64,000 nucleotides of DNA from Paenibacillus albus. GTDB taxonomy: Bacteria > Bacillota > Bacilli > Paenibacillales > Paenibacillaceae. Under the pieces are notes generated by a model. That model worked only from the letters and a program-made list of their open reading frames with translations. It was not told the DNA's origin and did not search any database. The stretch spans positions 942,001-1,006,000 of the forward strand of contig NZ_CP034437.1 of the NCBI RefSeq assembly GCF_003952225.1, given 5' to 3'. Every line of letters starts with the position of its first letter. The stretch's first letter is position 1. Positions 1 through 7,872 of this stretch are shown one piece after another. Position numbers and translations under genes: made by a program.

Positions 1-1
1 A

Positions 2-1081
2 CAACAGGTTTTTATAAAAGTGTTTCAAAATATCCATTCGTTTCATTATGAATCAAGTTTATTTACCTGGATTTATAAAATTGCGCAGAACACGTTGAAG
101 AATGAATACAGAGGATGGTCACGAACGTTAGACAACTCATCCTTAGATCTTTCTACGTGCGAATCTCAGGTCGTCTCGCTTGATTTTACAGAACATGTGG
201 AAATTCGATTAGACATCAGTGCAGCGCTTCATAAATTAAACGCGTTAGATCATCAAATTGTTTTACTTCGTTACTTTGTAGGCTGCACCATCTTGGAAAT
301 AGCAGAAATCGTTCAGAAACGCGAAAGCGCAGTGAAAAACAGGTTATATCGAGCCTTATCGAAGCTAAAGCTTGAACTCAAAGAATGGGGTGACTTGACC
401 GTTATGTCAATTCAAAACTTAATTTCAATCGTCAGCAAAGACCGGCCGAATGAAGATCAGAATGTAGAAAACAAGGTTCATCAGGACGTATTGAACGAGC
501 TGAAGCGCAATGTAGATCAACTATTGACCAAATACAAGCACAAGCCGACTAAGAAGGTTATTATCGAGATTTATCCTGACTTAACGGCTTTTCATGCGGC
601 AGTCGGAGAACCGAGTGCGCCGAATTGGTTTATGGGCACATCAGAGGATAATGTACTGAAGATTGTTTCTCCGCTAAACCCAGGTCCAGAGCACACCTAC
701 GAGTCAATCCTAAAATCGACGGTTCATTTGTTCACAATGTGGTTAATTTCGGACATCAATAACGCTGCTCCAAAGTGGCTGCGTCAAGGTATCGGAGGTT
801 ATGAAGCAAAGCAGATGAGTCCTGATTTCATCAAGAGCTCTATAGATCGTTTATTGCTGCAGGGAAGAATTCCTACCTTTACGGAGCTAAACAATGATAC
901 CTGGGATTTTGAAATAATGGGAGGATTTCAATTCTCTTATAAAATCGTCGAATATCTGATCTTTGTACATGGCATCGAGAAGTTGAATCAGCTTATAAGA
1001 GATTCAGAGGACTTTGATGGAATTTATAAATGTTCAGAGGAAGAGCTTCACGAGGCATGGAGTAAGTATATCCTGAATTAA
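2..1081 (+). CDS. ECF-type RNA polymerase sigma factor with C-terminal peptidase-like domain (5' truncated by window)
   Basis: The frame is open from base 2. Codons for Q-Q-V-F-I-K precede the first GTG (base 20), and QQVFIKVFQNIHSF matches the conserved sigma region 2 segment of ECF factors, so the true start lies outside the window. Region 4 follows (LNALDHQIVLLRYF, then helix-turn-helix SAVKNRLYRALSKLK). ECF factors direct RNA polymerase to stress or cell-surface promoters. About 220 further residues form a separate domain. KWLRQGIGGYEAKQ there resembles the W-L-x-E-G-x-x-x-Y segment of peptidase-MA (gluzincin) domains, but the Glu is Gln and the expected HExxH reads HLFTM, so it is probably a non-catalytic sensory domain. 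A hairpin terminator follows. The sigma assignment is firm; the C-terminal reading is inference. Confidence 0.8.
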   Translation, partial: QQVFIKVFQNIHSFHYESSLFTWIYKIAQNTLKNEYRGWSRTLDNSSLDLSTCESQVVSLDFTEHVEIRLDISAALHKLNALDHQIVLLRYFVGCTILEIAEIVQKRESAVKNRLYRALSKLKLELKEWGDLTVMSIQNLISIVSKDRPNEDQNVENKVHQDVLNELKRNVDQLLTKYKHKPTKKVIIEIYPDLTAFHAAVGEPSAPNWFMGTSEDNVLKIVSPLNPGPEHTYESILKSTVHLFTMWLISDINNAAPKWLRQGIGGYEAKQMSPDFIKSSIDRLLLQGRIPTFTELNNDTWDFEIMGGFQFSYKIVEYLIFVHGIEKLNQLIRDSEDFDGIYKCSEEELHEAWSKYILN

Positions 1082-1105
1082 TCCGACAGAAGTCCATTGT
1101 TCGTA

Positions 1106-1145
1106 CAAGAGCACGGTGAGGTAGATGCCGCTGCTCTTTTTTCTG
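1106..1145 (+). terminator. Rho-independent terminator after the sigma factor gene
   Basis: An imperfect stem (AGAGCACGG pairing with CCGCTGCTCT) is followed by a run of T, about 25 bases after the sigma factor stop. Confidence 0.55.
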
Positions 1146-1236
1146 TAGGCTTAAACTACTCTTGCCCTAGACACTTCAATCGCGCTATGCTGTATGTAGT
1201 ATTATCACTACTTTATTCGATAGGAAATAACCTTCT

Positions 1237-2001
1237 ATGAGACTCGGTTTTTTTGATTCTGGAATTGGCGGGCTTACGGTATTGGCGGAAGCGCTTAGGC
1301 TGCTCCCAGCCGAGGATTATCTCTATATGGCTGATACGACGCACGTTCCTTATGGAACCAAGTCGCAGGAAGAGGTGCGGTCATTCGTCTTTGAAGCTGT
1401 GGAGACGATGCTTCAGCATGGCATCGATGCGCTTGTTATTGCATGTAATACAGCGACAAGCATTGCAATAAATGACTTGAGAGAGACGTACTCGCTGCCG
1501 ATTATCGGCATGGAGCCCGCGGTCAAACCTGCCGTGGAGATGAACCGCGATACAGGGAAGAGAGTCCTTGTGTTTGCTACGCCTCTTACGCTGAAGATGC
1601 CTAAATATTATGCGCTTGTTTCCCGCGTGGATGAAGATGGAATTGTCGATTCGCTGCCAATGCCTGAGCTTGTCCAGTACTGCGAATCCCTTCAGTTTGA
1701 TAAGGTTGTCTTGGAGGAGTACTTCCGTGCTAAGCTGGCCCCGTATGATTTAGACAATTACGGCATTATTGTATTAGGCTGCACGCATTATCCGTTTTAT
1801 ACGGATATTCTTCGCGACATGCTGCCGCCGCACATCCAGATCATTAATGGGAACGCGGGCACCGTTCGAAGATTATCGGCGCTGCTTAATCGCTACGGTA
1901 TCGATACCGGAATGGGGAGCGGGAATGTGAAGTTCATGTGTACCGGCGGGGAAGCCGCATATATAGAGAAGATGAAGCGGGCGCTGACTCTCCTCAGATA
2001 A
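1237..2001 (+). CDS. murI: Glutamate racemase
   Basis: Interconverts L- and D-glutamate in the cytoplasm to supply D-Glu for peptidoglycan. The 254-residue length is normal for the family. The substrate-binding start FFDSGIGG is at residues 5-12. The two catalytic cysteines lie in the signatures ACNTAT (Cys70) and GCTHYP (Cys182). TGGE near the C-terminus is also typical. A weak AGGAAAT lies about 12 bases upstream of the ATG. It has its own terminator and no obvious operon partner. An aspartate/glutamate racemase of another specificity is the only realistic alternative. Confidence 0.93.
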   Translation: MRLGFFDSGIGGLTVLAEALRLLPAEDYLYMADTTHVPYGTKSQEEVRSFVFEAVETMLQHGIDALVIACNTATSIAINDLRETYSLPIIGMEPAVKPAVEMNRDTGKRVLVFATPLTLKMPKYYALVSRVDEDGIVDSLPMPELVQYCESLQFDKVVLEEYFRAKLAPYDLDNYGIIVLGCTHYPFYTDILRDMLPPHIQIINGNAGTVRRLSALLNRYGIDTGMGSGNVKFMCTGGEAAYIEKMKRALTLLR

Positions 2002-2018
2002 GCTTGAGACACGAAATT

Positions 2019-2064
2019 AGGGCTGTGACAGGTTGTGAGCCAGTGACCTGTTGCAGCCCTCTTT
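2019..2064 (+). terminator. Terminator between murI and the convergent kinase gene
   Basis: A long stem of AGGGCTGTGACAGGT against ACCTGTTGCAGCCCT surrounds a 12-base loop and is followed by CTTT. It lies between convergent genes. Its right arm closely resembles that of the hairpin near 6250-6283. Confidence 0.7.
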
Positions 2065-2116
2065 GTCATCTTCAAGTATATCCGGTTCTTACCGTCGTCA
2101 ATGGCGGTATATTATC

Positions 2117-3202
2117 TTAAGAAGAGCATGTAATAATGCGTTCCTCATACTCGAAGGGCTGCTCGCAGGAGTAGATGTCATGGAATAATCCCATGAACGG
2201 AATATCGTCCTCCATGCATTTGATAAGATAGGACAGCCGCTCATCACACGCTGGTTGTTCGCCATTGCTGCGCATAACCTCGAATGCATCTACGATATTC
2301 TCCATGAGGGTTGCCTGGATGAATAAGGGCAGTTTCTCGAGCATGGCACGGTCAATTTCAGTTTCAAATCGGTACCCGTCGAGGACGGTTTTGAAATAAT
2401 CATCCATGAACTGTTTACGTTTGTAGACGTCCTGTTCGAATTGTATCCAGCCCATTCCGAGCGTCCAGACGTTGGCTAGATCGTACATATACCAGCAGAA
2501 GCATGAATTATCGAAATCGAATACAGTCAGCTGCCCCGTGTCAAAATCAATCATGTAGTTGCCATCGCTGTAATCGAAATGCACCATTCCGAAGGATTCT
2601 GCGCTTTTGTCTAAATCTGCTAATAATCCAAGGAGTTCGGCGAGTTTCTTCTTAAGCAGAGATAAGGAGCTTGGGAGCAGTTTATTGATATATTCGCTAT
2701 TGTATTTATCAGAATAGAGATGGCGGCGATGGACAGGCGTATATTCCTTCGACAATTGATGCATTTTGCCGAGCACCTTGCCGCAGTTGTAATAGTATTC
2801 GGTAATAGGAACTCCTTCCCGGTACCGATAGTGATTGTCCACCAGCAATTTTCCCCGGGCCTTCATGAATACGCAGATAAAGAAACTGTGGTTATGATGA
2901 ACGATCTCTTCTATTAAATTTCCTTGACCAGAGTTGACTACATTGGAGACACTGCCTCCGTGCTCGAACAGATACCTGATATACTCCGCTTCTCCCAGAA
3001 AATCTTCCCGGCTCCTGTCGTTTAGGAAGGCAATTCGAATTACTTTAGCATCAGCGCCTTCCTTCTCACACGTATAAACGACATTCCGACCTCCGTCATG
3101 CGCAGGTACAGCCTTAATCTCGTAACCGTCGAGCCCGTACAGCTCCGATATGATCGGAAGCAAATAGGGTTCGCCAATCGTAATAACTTCGTTATGATTC
3201 AT
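2117..3202 (-). CDS. Aminoglycoside phosphotransferase (APH)-fold small-molecule kinase
   Basis: A 361-residue protein of the APH/choline-kinase superfamily. The catalytic loop H208-x-D210-x4-N215 (HFDYSDGN) and the metal-binding DFDNS around residue 229 are both present, so ATP-dependent phosphoryl transfer is expected. The N-terminal lobe (NVVYTCEKEGADAKVIRIAF) supplies the ATP-binding Lys. Similar proteins include homoserine kinase type II-like and SrkA-like enzymes as well as resistance enzymes, and the substrate cannot be read from sequence. It is monocistronic. The upstream region holds an inverted repeat (CTAGTT/AAACTAG, about 3230-3256) that could be an operator. Confidence 0.8.
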   Translation of the reverse strand: MNHNEVITIGEPYLLPIISELYGLDGYEIKAVPAHDGGRNVVYTCEKEGADAKVIRIAFLNDRSREDFLGEAEYIRYLFEHGGSVSNVVNSGQGNLIEEIVHHNHSFFICVFMKARGKLLVDNHYRYREGVPITEYYYNCGKVLGKMHQLSKEYTPVHRRHLYSDKYNSEYINKLLPSSLSLLKKKLAELLGLLADLDKSAESFGMVHFDYSDGNYMIDFDTGQLTVFDFDNSCFCWYMYDLANVWTLGMGWIQFEQDVYKRKQFMDDYFKTVLDGYRFETEIDRAMLEKLPLFIQATLMENIVDAFEVMRSNGEQPACDERLSYLIKCMEDDIPFMGLFHDIYSCEQPFEYEERIITCSS

Positions 3203-3229
3203 AGATCTCTCCTTAAGTTCAATATTCTC

Positions 3230-3256
3230 GCTAGTTCTAACGAGTACGAAACTAGT
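3230..3256. promoter_or_regulatory. Inverted repeat upstream of the APH-fold kinase gene
   Basis: CTAGTT and AAACTAG flank a short centre containing CTAACGAGTACG. It sits about 30-55 bases upstream of the kinase start codon, where a repressor operator would lie. No regulator is known for it. Confidence 0.3.
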
Positions 3257-3387
3257 ATAAGAATAATTTTACCGTGAAATCCACGGCCAGAATGGTTATA
3301 ACAACAAAATACCAAATTAGCTTAGCACTAAATTGGAAGTAGCTTATAATGGGATATATTGGACAATGGGACAGGGGGAGAAGCCAA

Positions 3388-4098
3388 ATGAATAATAAGG
3401 AACGCTATCTGTTTGATCTGCAAGGGTACTTGGTCGTCGAGAACGTGTTGTCCGCGGAGCAGTTGGAGAGAATGAACCGCATTGTCGATGAGAAGCGCTC
3501 GTTGCCGGAGGATCCAATTCTGGGGTGGGGCGAGGACTTCCGAGCGCTAATTGATGATGCGAAGCTGAATCCTTACTTGAACGAGATTCTAGGTGACAAA
3601 TATCGCCTGGATCACGAGTATGCAATCATTCACCGCAAAGGCGCGCCTAAGCTCGGCTTGCATGGAGGCGGCACGCCTTACGATCCCGGTCAATATTATA
3701 CGGTTCGGAACAATCAGATCTATAGCGGCCTAACGGTTGTTTCTTATGCTTTGACGGATATTGGTCCGGACGACGGCGGCTTTTGCTGCATACCGGGCAG
3801 TCACAAGTCGAGCTTCCCGACACCGAAGGAGTACCGTGATTATTCGGACATCGGACCAACGGTGCATGTACCACAGAAGGCTGGCGACGTGCTTATTTTT
3901 ACAGAGGCTCTCACACATGGCACATTCCCTTGGCAAGCATTGCATGAGCGAAGATCGCTGCTGTACAAGTTCACTCCAGCGATGATTTCCTGGGCGGAAT
4001 ACACTCGGGAACAGGCGGTTCTTGATTCGCTGACAGACGCGCAGAGAGAACGGCTCCTGTCGCCAGCCTCCACAGGTTATCGATATTTCGGTTATTAA
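3388..4098 (+). CDS. Phytanoyl-CoA dioxygenase (PhyH) family protein with altered HxD motif
   Basis: Belongs to the PhyH family of Fe(II)/2-oxoglutarate enzymes (236 aa). The ATG at 3388 is preceded by GGGGGAG at 7-base spacing and is preferred over an in-frame start at 3349. The double-stranded beta-helix core contains the typical GGFCCIPGSHKS segment, a distal His177 (LTHGTF) and Arg188/189 for the co-substrate. Where family members have the iron ligands His-x-Asp, this protein reads H92-G-G94, so the usual carboxylate ligand is absent. A nearby Asp99 (TPYDP) could substitute. Related PhyH-fold halogenases also lack the carboxylate. It is monocistronic, followed by a bidirectional terminator. 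Confidence 0.8.
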   Translation: MNNKERYLFDLQGYLVVENVLSAEQLERMNRIVDEKRSLPEDPILGWGEDFRALIDDAKLNPYLNEILGDKYRLDHEYAIIHRKGAPKLGLHGGGTPYDPGQYYTVRNNQIYSGLTVVSYALTDIGPDDGGFCCIPGSHKSSFPTPKEYRDYSDIGPTVHVPQKAGDVLIFTEALTHGTFPWQALHERRSLLYKFTPAMISWAEYTREQAVLDSLTDAQRERLLSPASTGYRYFGY

Positions 4099-4135
4099 TC
4101 CTCTAAGCTTCTGAACTGCATATATACTACAAAAG

Positions 4136-4175
4136 AGGCTGTAACCACCCGATCGCCGGGAGTTACAGCCTTAGT
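4136..4175. terminator. Bidirectional terminator between convergent genes
   Basis: AGGCTGTAAC pairs with GTTACAGCCT around a GC-rich loop that itself can fold (CCCGATCGCCGGG). It is placed between the PhyH gene and the convergent siderophore-binding gene. Confidence 0.7.
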
Positions 4176-4186
4176 CATGACAACCA

Positions 4187-5221
4187 TTATTTGCTCAATG
4201 CGTCCACTACTGCTTTCACGCCATACGAGTTGCCGATCGGTCCATAGCCGAGGGCAAGCTGACCGTCTACACTGTAGACATGACCATTCTGAACGGCCTT
4301 CAGTTTATTCCAAACCCCGACCTTCTCCCACTCGTCAGTAACGGCAGGCATAGACTTATCGGAGTAGTTAAAGTAGCCAAGTACAATGTAATCCGGGTCA
4401 AGCGCAACGAGACCTTCAAGACTAATTTCGGCGCCTTGCGTCATATCGACCTTCTCCGAAACCGGCGGTTTAAGTCCCAGTCCGTCGTAGTATGGCTTCG
4501 TGTAATTCGTGCCTTGCAGCCATGCCTGTTTGTCGCGTACTTGCAGGAATGCGACCTTGCCATCCAGATTGGCGAGCTTCGCCTTGCCGTCAGCTAAGGA
4601 TGCATTATAATCGGCGATGTACTTCGCTGCAATGTCCTCTTCGCCGAGAATTTCGCCAAACTTCGTGACGAGCGCCGGCCAATTGGACCAGACGTCTGTC
4701 GTTTGTTCATCGATGACAATGGTTTGCGAGATTTTGGAGAGATCGGACAAGATGTCCTTATTGATTGCATTGCCTGCAATAATAAGGTCCGGAGCATAAG
4801 CAAGCAATGCTTCCATGTTAACCTGCGTGTTCTCGCCGATGATTTTCATCTCCGAATGCTTGTCTACGTAAGGCTTGTAACTAGCTGTCTTAAGCGTCGA
4901 TGTTGCCTCCGTAAACGGAAGCGCAAGTCCGACAGATGGGATATCGAACAGCAAGATGGAATCCGCGTAGCCCCAATGAACAACGGCAACCTTCTTCGGT
5001 TGTGCCTCGATTGTAACTTCGCCATTGGCGTCCTTGATCGTACGCGGGAACGCTGCTTTCTCGGAATTCACCGGTTGATTGGCATTGGTTGTATCTGTTG
5101 TTTCCGCCTGAGCCGAAGCGTTATTCTGCTCTGCATTATTATTCGAGCCGCATGCGCTCAGCAGCAATGTGACAAGCAGCAGCCCGATTAAAGTAATCCC
5201 TATTTTTCTCAAACGTATCAT
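4187..5221 (-). CDS. Iron-siderophore ABC transporter substrate-binding lipoprotein
   Basis: A 344-residue extracellular solute-binding protein of the FecB/FhuD/BtuF class. The signal peptide ends in the lipobox LLSACGSNNN, so it is anchored to the membrane outer face by a diacylated Cys. A low-complexity linker rich in N, A, Q and T follows, then the two-lobed periplasmic-binding fold, with signatures such as PKKVAVVHWGYAD and LVALDPDYIVLG. It should deliver Fe(III)-siderophore to a FecCD-type permease, but no permease or ATPase is adjacent, so the importer must be encoded elsewhere. A near-consensus Fur box lies 36-54 bases upstream, implying derepression under iron limitation. The AraC regulator gene immediately upstream, on the same strand, is a likely partner. 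Confidence 0.9.
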   Translation of the reverse strand: MIRLRKIGITLIGLLLVTLLLSACGSNNNAEQNNASAQAETTDTTNANQPVNSEKAAFPRTIKDANGEVTIEAQPKKVAVVHWGYADSILLFDIPSVGLALPFTEATSTLKTASYKPYVDKHSEMKIIGENTQVNMEALLAYAPDLIIAGNAINKDILSDLSKISQTIVIDEQTTDVWSNWPALVTKFGEILGEEDIAAKYIADYNASLADGKAKLANLDGKVAFLQVRDKQAWLQGTNYTKPYYDGLGLKPPVSEKVDMTQGAEISLEGLVALDPDYIVLGYFNYSDKSMPAVTDEWEKVGVWNKLKAVQNGHVYSVDGQLALGYGPIGNSYGVKAVVDALSK

Positions 5222-5256
5222 GATTCAAACGTCCTCTCCAAACCTCCAATGTATTC

Positions 5257-5275
5257 GATAACGATTCTCATTATC
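5257..5275. promoter_or_regulatory. Fur box
   Basis: GATAACGATTCTCATTATC matches 17 of 19 positions of the classical Fur consensus GATAATGATTATCATTATC. It lies directly upstream of the siderophore-binding lipoprotein start, so iron-dependent repression is strongly indicated. Confidence 0.88.
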
Positions 5276-5328
5276 ATTTACAAAGGTAACACTTTCGAAG
5301 ACGATTGCAAATAGAGAATTTCCCGATA

Positions 5329-6189
5329 TTATAATGGATGATTTCTTCTGCGGTATAGGCCGACTGCACCTGGGGAGATGCCAATATGCTTCTTGAACAA
5401 TCGGCTGAAATAATAAGCATCCAAATAACCGACGCTGCGGGCGACATCCGCTACAGAGAATTGCCCGGTCGAGAGCAGTTCATTGGCCCGATTCATTCGG
5501 TATCGGATTAAATAATCGATCGGACCGAGTCCGACGTACTTGCGAAATAAATAGGAGAAGTATTTCGCTTTCATATCGCAGCGTTCGGCGAGAAGACTCA
5601 GCGTGAGCGGTTGCGCAAAATGGGTATGGATGAACAGAAGCGATTCGTCAATCGCCGTATAGCTGTCTTTATTCTGGAAGTGACGCTCGGATTGAAGCAC
5701 TTTATTGAGCAGCTGGTAGAAGAGCGTTTTTTTCTCCAGTGGACCCAAGCTGTCCAGTGTGGAAGCCGCTTGTGTAATCCGATCCATAAGCTGGAGCTGC
5801 TCCGGGTCTGGCTCGGCATGCAGCAGTGCAACCTCAGTCAAACTGCGCGCTTCTTCCATCTGGACGCCATAAGGCAAGTAGTGCACCAGTATGTATTCGA
5901 AACCTTCCGGCCCCGTAGTAATGTCAAGCCTCTTGCCCAGCCCGCCTAACAGTACAAGGCCCTGTTCAAGCTTGAAGCTTTCGGACTTTTCAAACCGAAA
6001 CTCTGCCTGTCCTCGGAGCCCAAGAATGAGCGCACACTTCGTTGTTGGACGGGTATTATGACCATCATAGATCTGCGACGCTTCCAGCTCCGTTCGAAAA
6101 ACGCCATGTATCTCCACAGGTATCCGTGCAAAGTCTTGTGCTAGCTGCTCATAGGAATAAGCCAATCGAAAGTCCCACCGTTTCAGCAA
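5329..6189 (-). CDS. AraC family transcriptional regulator
   Basis: A 286-residue regulator. The C-terminal ~100 residues hold two helix-turn-helix motifs (LTLSLLAERCDMKAKYFSYL and FSVADVARSVGYLDAYYFSR), with the classical family ending FSRLFKKHIGISPG. The N-terminal ~170 residues look like a cupin-type ligand-binding arm. It is encoded on the same strand as, and upstream of, the Fur-boxed siderophore-binding gene, with about 107 bases between them. By analogy with AraC-type siderophore regulators such as Btr of Bacillus subtilis it may activate iron uptake in response to a siderophore. That role is inference. Confidence 0.85.
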   Translation of the reverse strand: MLKRWDFRLAYSYEQLAQDFARIPVEIHGVFRTELEASQIYDGHNTRPTTKCALILGLRGQAEFRFEKSESFKLEQGLVLLGGLGKRLDITTGPEGFEYILVHYLPYGVQMEEARSLTEVALLHAEPDPEQLQLMDRITQAASTLDSLGPLEKKTLFYQLLNKVLQSERHFQNKDSYTAIDESLLFIHTHFAQPLTLSLLAERCDMKAKYFSYLFRKYVGLGPIDYLIRYRMNRANELLSTGQFSVADVARSVGYLDAYYFSRLFKKHIGISPGAVGLYRRRNHPL

Positions 6190-6247
6190 AATAATCGTTA
6201 TGTTCAGTATACTATGATGCGAAGGGGAGCGTAAAATGACGAGGGTT

Positions 6248-6284
6248 CGGGAGCTGCAACAGTTGAGAGCAGTTGACCTGTTGC
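6248..6284. terminator. Hairpin downstream of the DrrAB-like operon
   Basis: An inverted repeat GAGCTGCAACAG / CTGTTGCAGCCC lies between the end of the ABC operon and the AraC gene start. A clear T-run is lacking on the minus strand, so termination activity is uncertain. The sequence resembles the murI terminator at 2019. Confidence 0.4.
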
Positions 6285-6327
6285 AGCCCGTGCGGGGTAT
6301 CTTGTTTCTTATTTGCAGAGGATGTTC

Positions 6328-7098
6328 TTAAACCCGATTCTTATAAACTCTCATTGCGAAGAAATAAGCGACGATCAGAATTCCGACGCACCATGCAAGA
6401 GCGGTCCAAATATCATTGCCAACAGGCTGACCTGACAACAGCGCGCGAATGGCTTCGACGATTGAGGTTACGGGCTGGTTCTCGGCAAAAGCACGAACGA
6501 CCTTCGGCATGGACTCGGTTGGCACGAACGCCGAGCTGATGAATGGGAGGAAGATAAGGGGATAGGAGAAGGCGCTTGCTCCATCTACTGATTTGGCAGA
6601 CAGTCCGGCTATTGCGGCGACCCAGGTCAATGCTAGTGTAAACAGTGCGAGTATGCCGGCTACTGCAAGCCATGGCAGTACGCCTGCCGAGGAACGAAAG
6701 CCCATGATTAACGCGACGAGAATGATGACAACGACCGAGATGGCGTTAGATACGAGCGAGGTCAGCACATGTCCCCACAATAAGGTGGAGCGTGAGATGG
6801 GCATGGAGTGGAACCGCTCGAATATCCCCCTCTGCACATCGGTGAACAGCCGGAACGCGGTGTAGGAGATGCCGCTAGCAATCGCAATGAGCAGGATGCC
6901 TGGCAGCAGGTAATTCACATAGTTATCCATTCCGGAATCAATGGCGCCGCCGAATACATAGACGAACAACAGCATCATGGCGATTGGCATGATAGTGACC
7001 GTGACAATGGTGTCCATACTGCGCGAAATATGGCGCATGGAACGACCGAGCATAACGCTTAGGTCGCTGAAAAAGTGTTTCTTTACTACAGTTTCCAT
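6328..7098 (-). CDS. ABC-2 type exporter permease (DrrB-like)
   Basis: A 256-residue integral membrane protein of the ABC-2 family with about six hydrophobic segments. These include MPIAMMLLFVYVFGG, YLLPGILLIAIASG and a C-terminal segment near IWTALAWCVGILIV. The cytoplasmic segment DVQRGIFERFHSMPISR is the characteristic ABC-2 coupling region of DrrB/NodJ-type permeases. The gene abuts the ATPase gene with no spacing, so the two are translationally coupled and form a drug or lipid exporter. It is the last gene of the PadR-headed operon. Confidence 0.9.
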   Translation of the reverse strand: METVVKKHFFSDLSVMLGRSMRHISRSMDTIVTVTIMPIAMMLLFVYVFGGAIDSGMDNYVNYLLPGILLIAIASGISYTAFRLFTDVQRGIFERFHSMPISRSTLLWGHVLTSLVSNAISVVVIILVALIMGFRSSAGVLPWLAVAGILALFTLALTWVAAIAGLSAKSVDGASAFSYPLIFLPFISSAFVPTESMPKVVRAFAENQPVTSIVEAIRALLSGQPVGNDIWTALAWCVGILIVAYFFAMRVYKNRV

Positions 7099-7860
7099 TT
7101 ACATCGCCTCTTTCTTACCGATGATGGCGAGGAAGATTTCCTCGAGTGTCGGCTGTTTCTCCACATATTCCACCTTCGTGGATGGGAACAGCTTCTTAAG
7201 ATCCGATAGCGTGCCGCTGGCAATGATCTTGCCTTCATGCAGAATGGCAATCCGGTCGGCAAGTTGCTCCGCTTCCTCCAAGTACTGCGTAGTCAGGAAC
7301 ACGGTCGTGCCGCCGCTCGCAAGCTCTTTTACAATCTTCCAAACCTCGATACGTGCCTCGGGATCAAGTCCTGTGGTTGGCTCATCGAGAAAAATAATTT
7401 GCGGTTTTCCCACGAGGCTGAGAGCGATGTCGAGCCTGCGGCGCATACCGCCCGAATAAGTGGCGACTCTGCGGTCTGCTGCGTCTGTCAGTCCGAAGCG
7501 TCTCAGCATATCGTCCGCGATCTGACGCGGATTGCTCAGGTATCGCAGCTTTGCGATCATGATCAGATTTTCCCGTCCGGTCAGAATTTCGTCCACGGCG
7601 GCAAACTGTCCCGTTAAACTGATCGCCTGCCGCACATGGTCGGGTTTAGCTGCAACATCAAATCCGTTTACGATGGCGGTTCCGCTGTCCTTCTGGAGCA
7701 GCGTGGTGAGGATTCTTACAACCGTTGTTTTACCCGCCCCGTTGGAGCCAAGCAGAGCGAATATGCTGCCTTTCTCCACCTCGAAATCTACGCCTTTCAG
7801 CACTTGAAGCTGTTTATAGGACTTCTGCAAGCCAGTTACTTGAATGGATTTATTCGTCAT
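7099..7860 (-). CDS. ABC exporter ATPase (DrrA-like)
   Basis: A 253-residue nucleotide-binding protein. The Walker A (GSNGAGKTT, about residues 38-46), signature (YSGGMRRRLDIA) and Walker B (IIFLDEPTTGLDP) are intact. The GMRRRLDIA form of the signature is typical of DrrA-type exporters. It ends without the ~70-residue C-terminal extension of full DrrA proteins. It powers the adjoining permease. It starts 12 bases after the pentapeptide gene, so one transcript is expected. Confidence 0.93.
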   Translation of the reverse strand: MTNKSIQVTGLQKSYKQLQVLKGVDFEVEKGSIFALLGSNGAGKTTVVRILTTLLQKDSGTAIVNGFDVAAKPDHVRQAISLTGQFAAVDEILTGRENLIMIAKLRYLSNPRQIADDMLRRFGLTDAADRRVATYSGGMRRRLDIALSLVGKPQIIFLDEPTTGLDPEARIEVWKIVKELASGGTTVFLTTQYLEEAEQLADRIAILHEGKIIASGTLSDLKKLFPSTKVEYVEKQPTLEEIFLAIIGKKEAM

Positions 7861-7872
7861 TCGAATCCCTCC

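Noticed and set aside
3349-3387. N-terminal extension of the PhyH-family gene from an ATG at 3349
   Set aside because: No ribosome site precedes 3349, whereas GGGGGAG is well placed before 3388; the added residues do not resemble the family.
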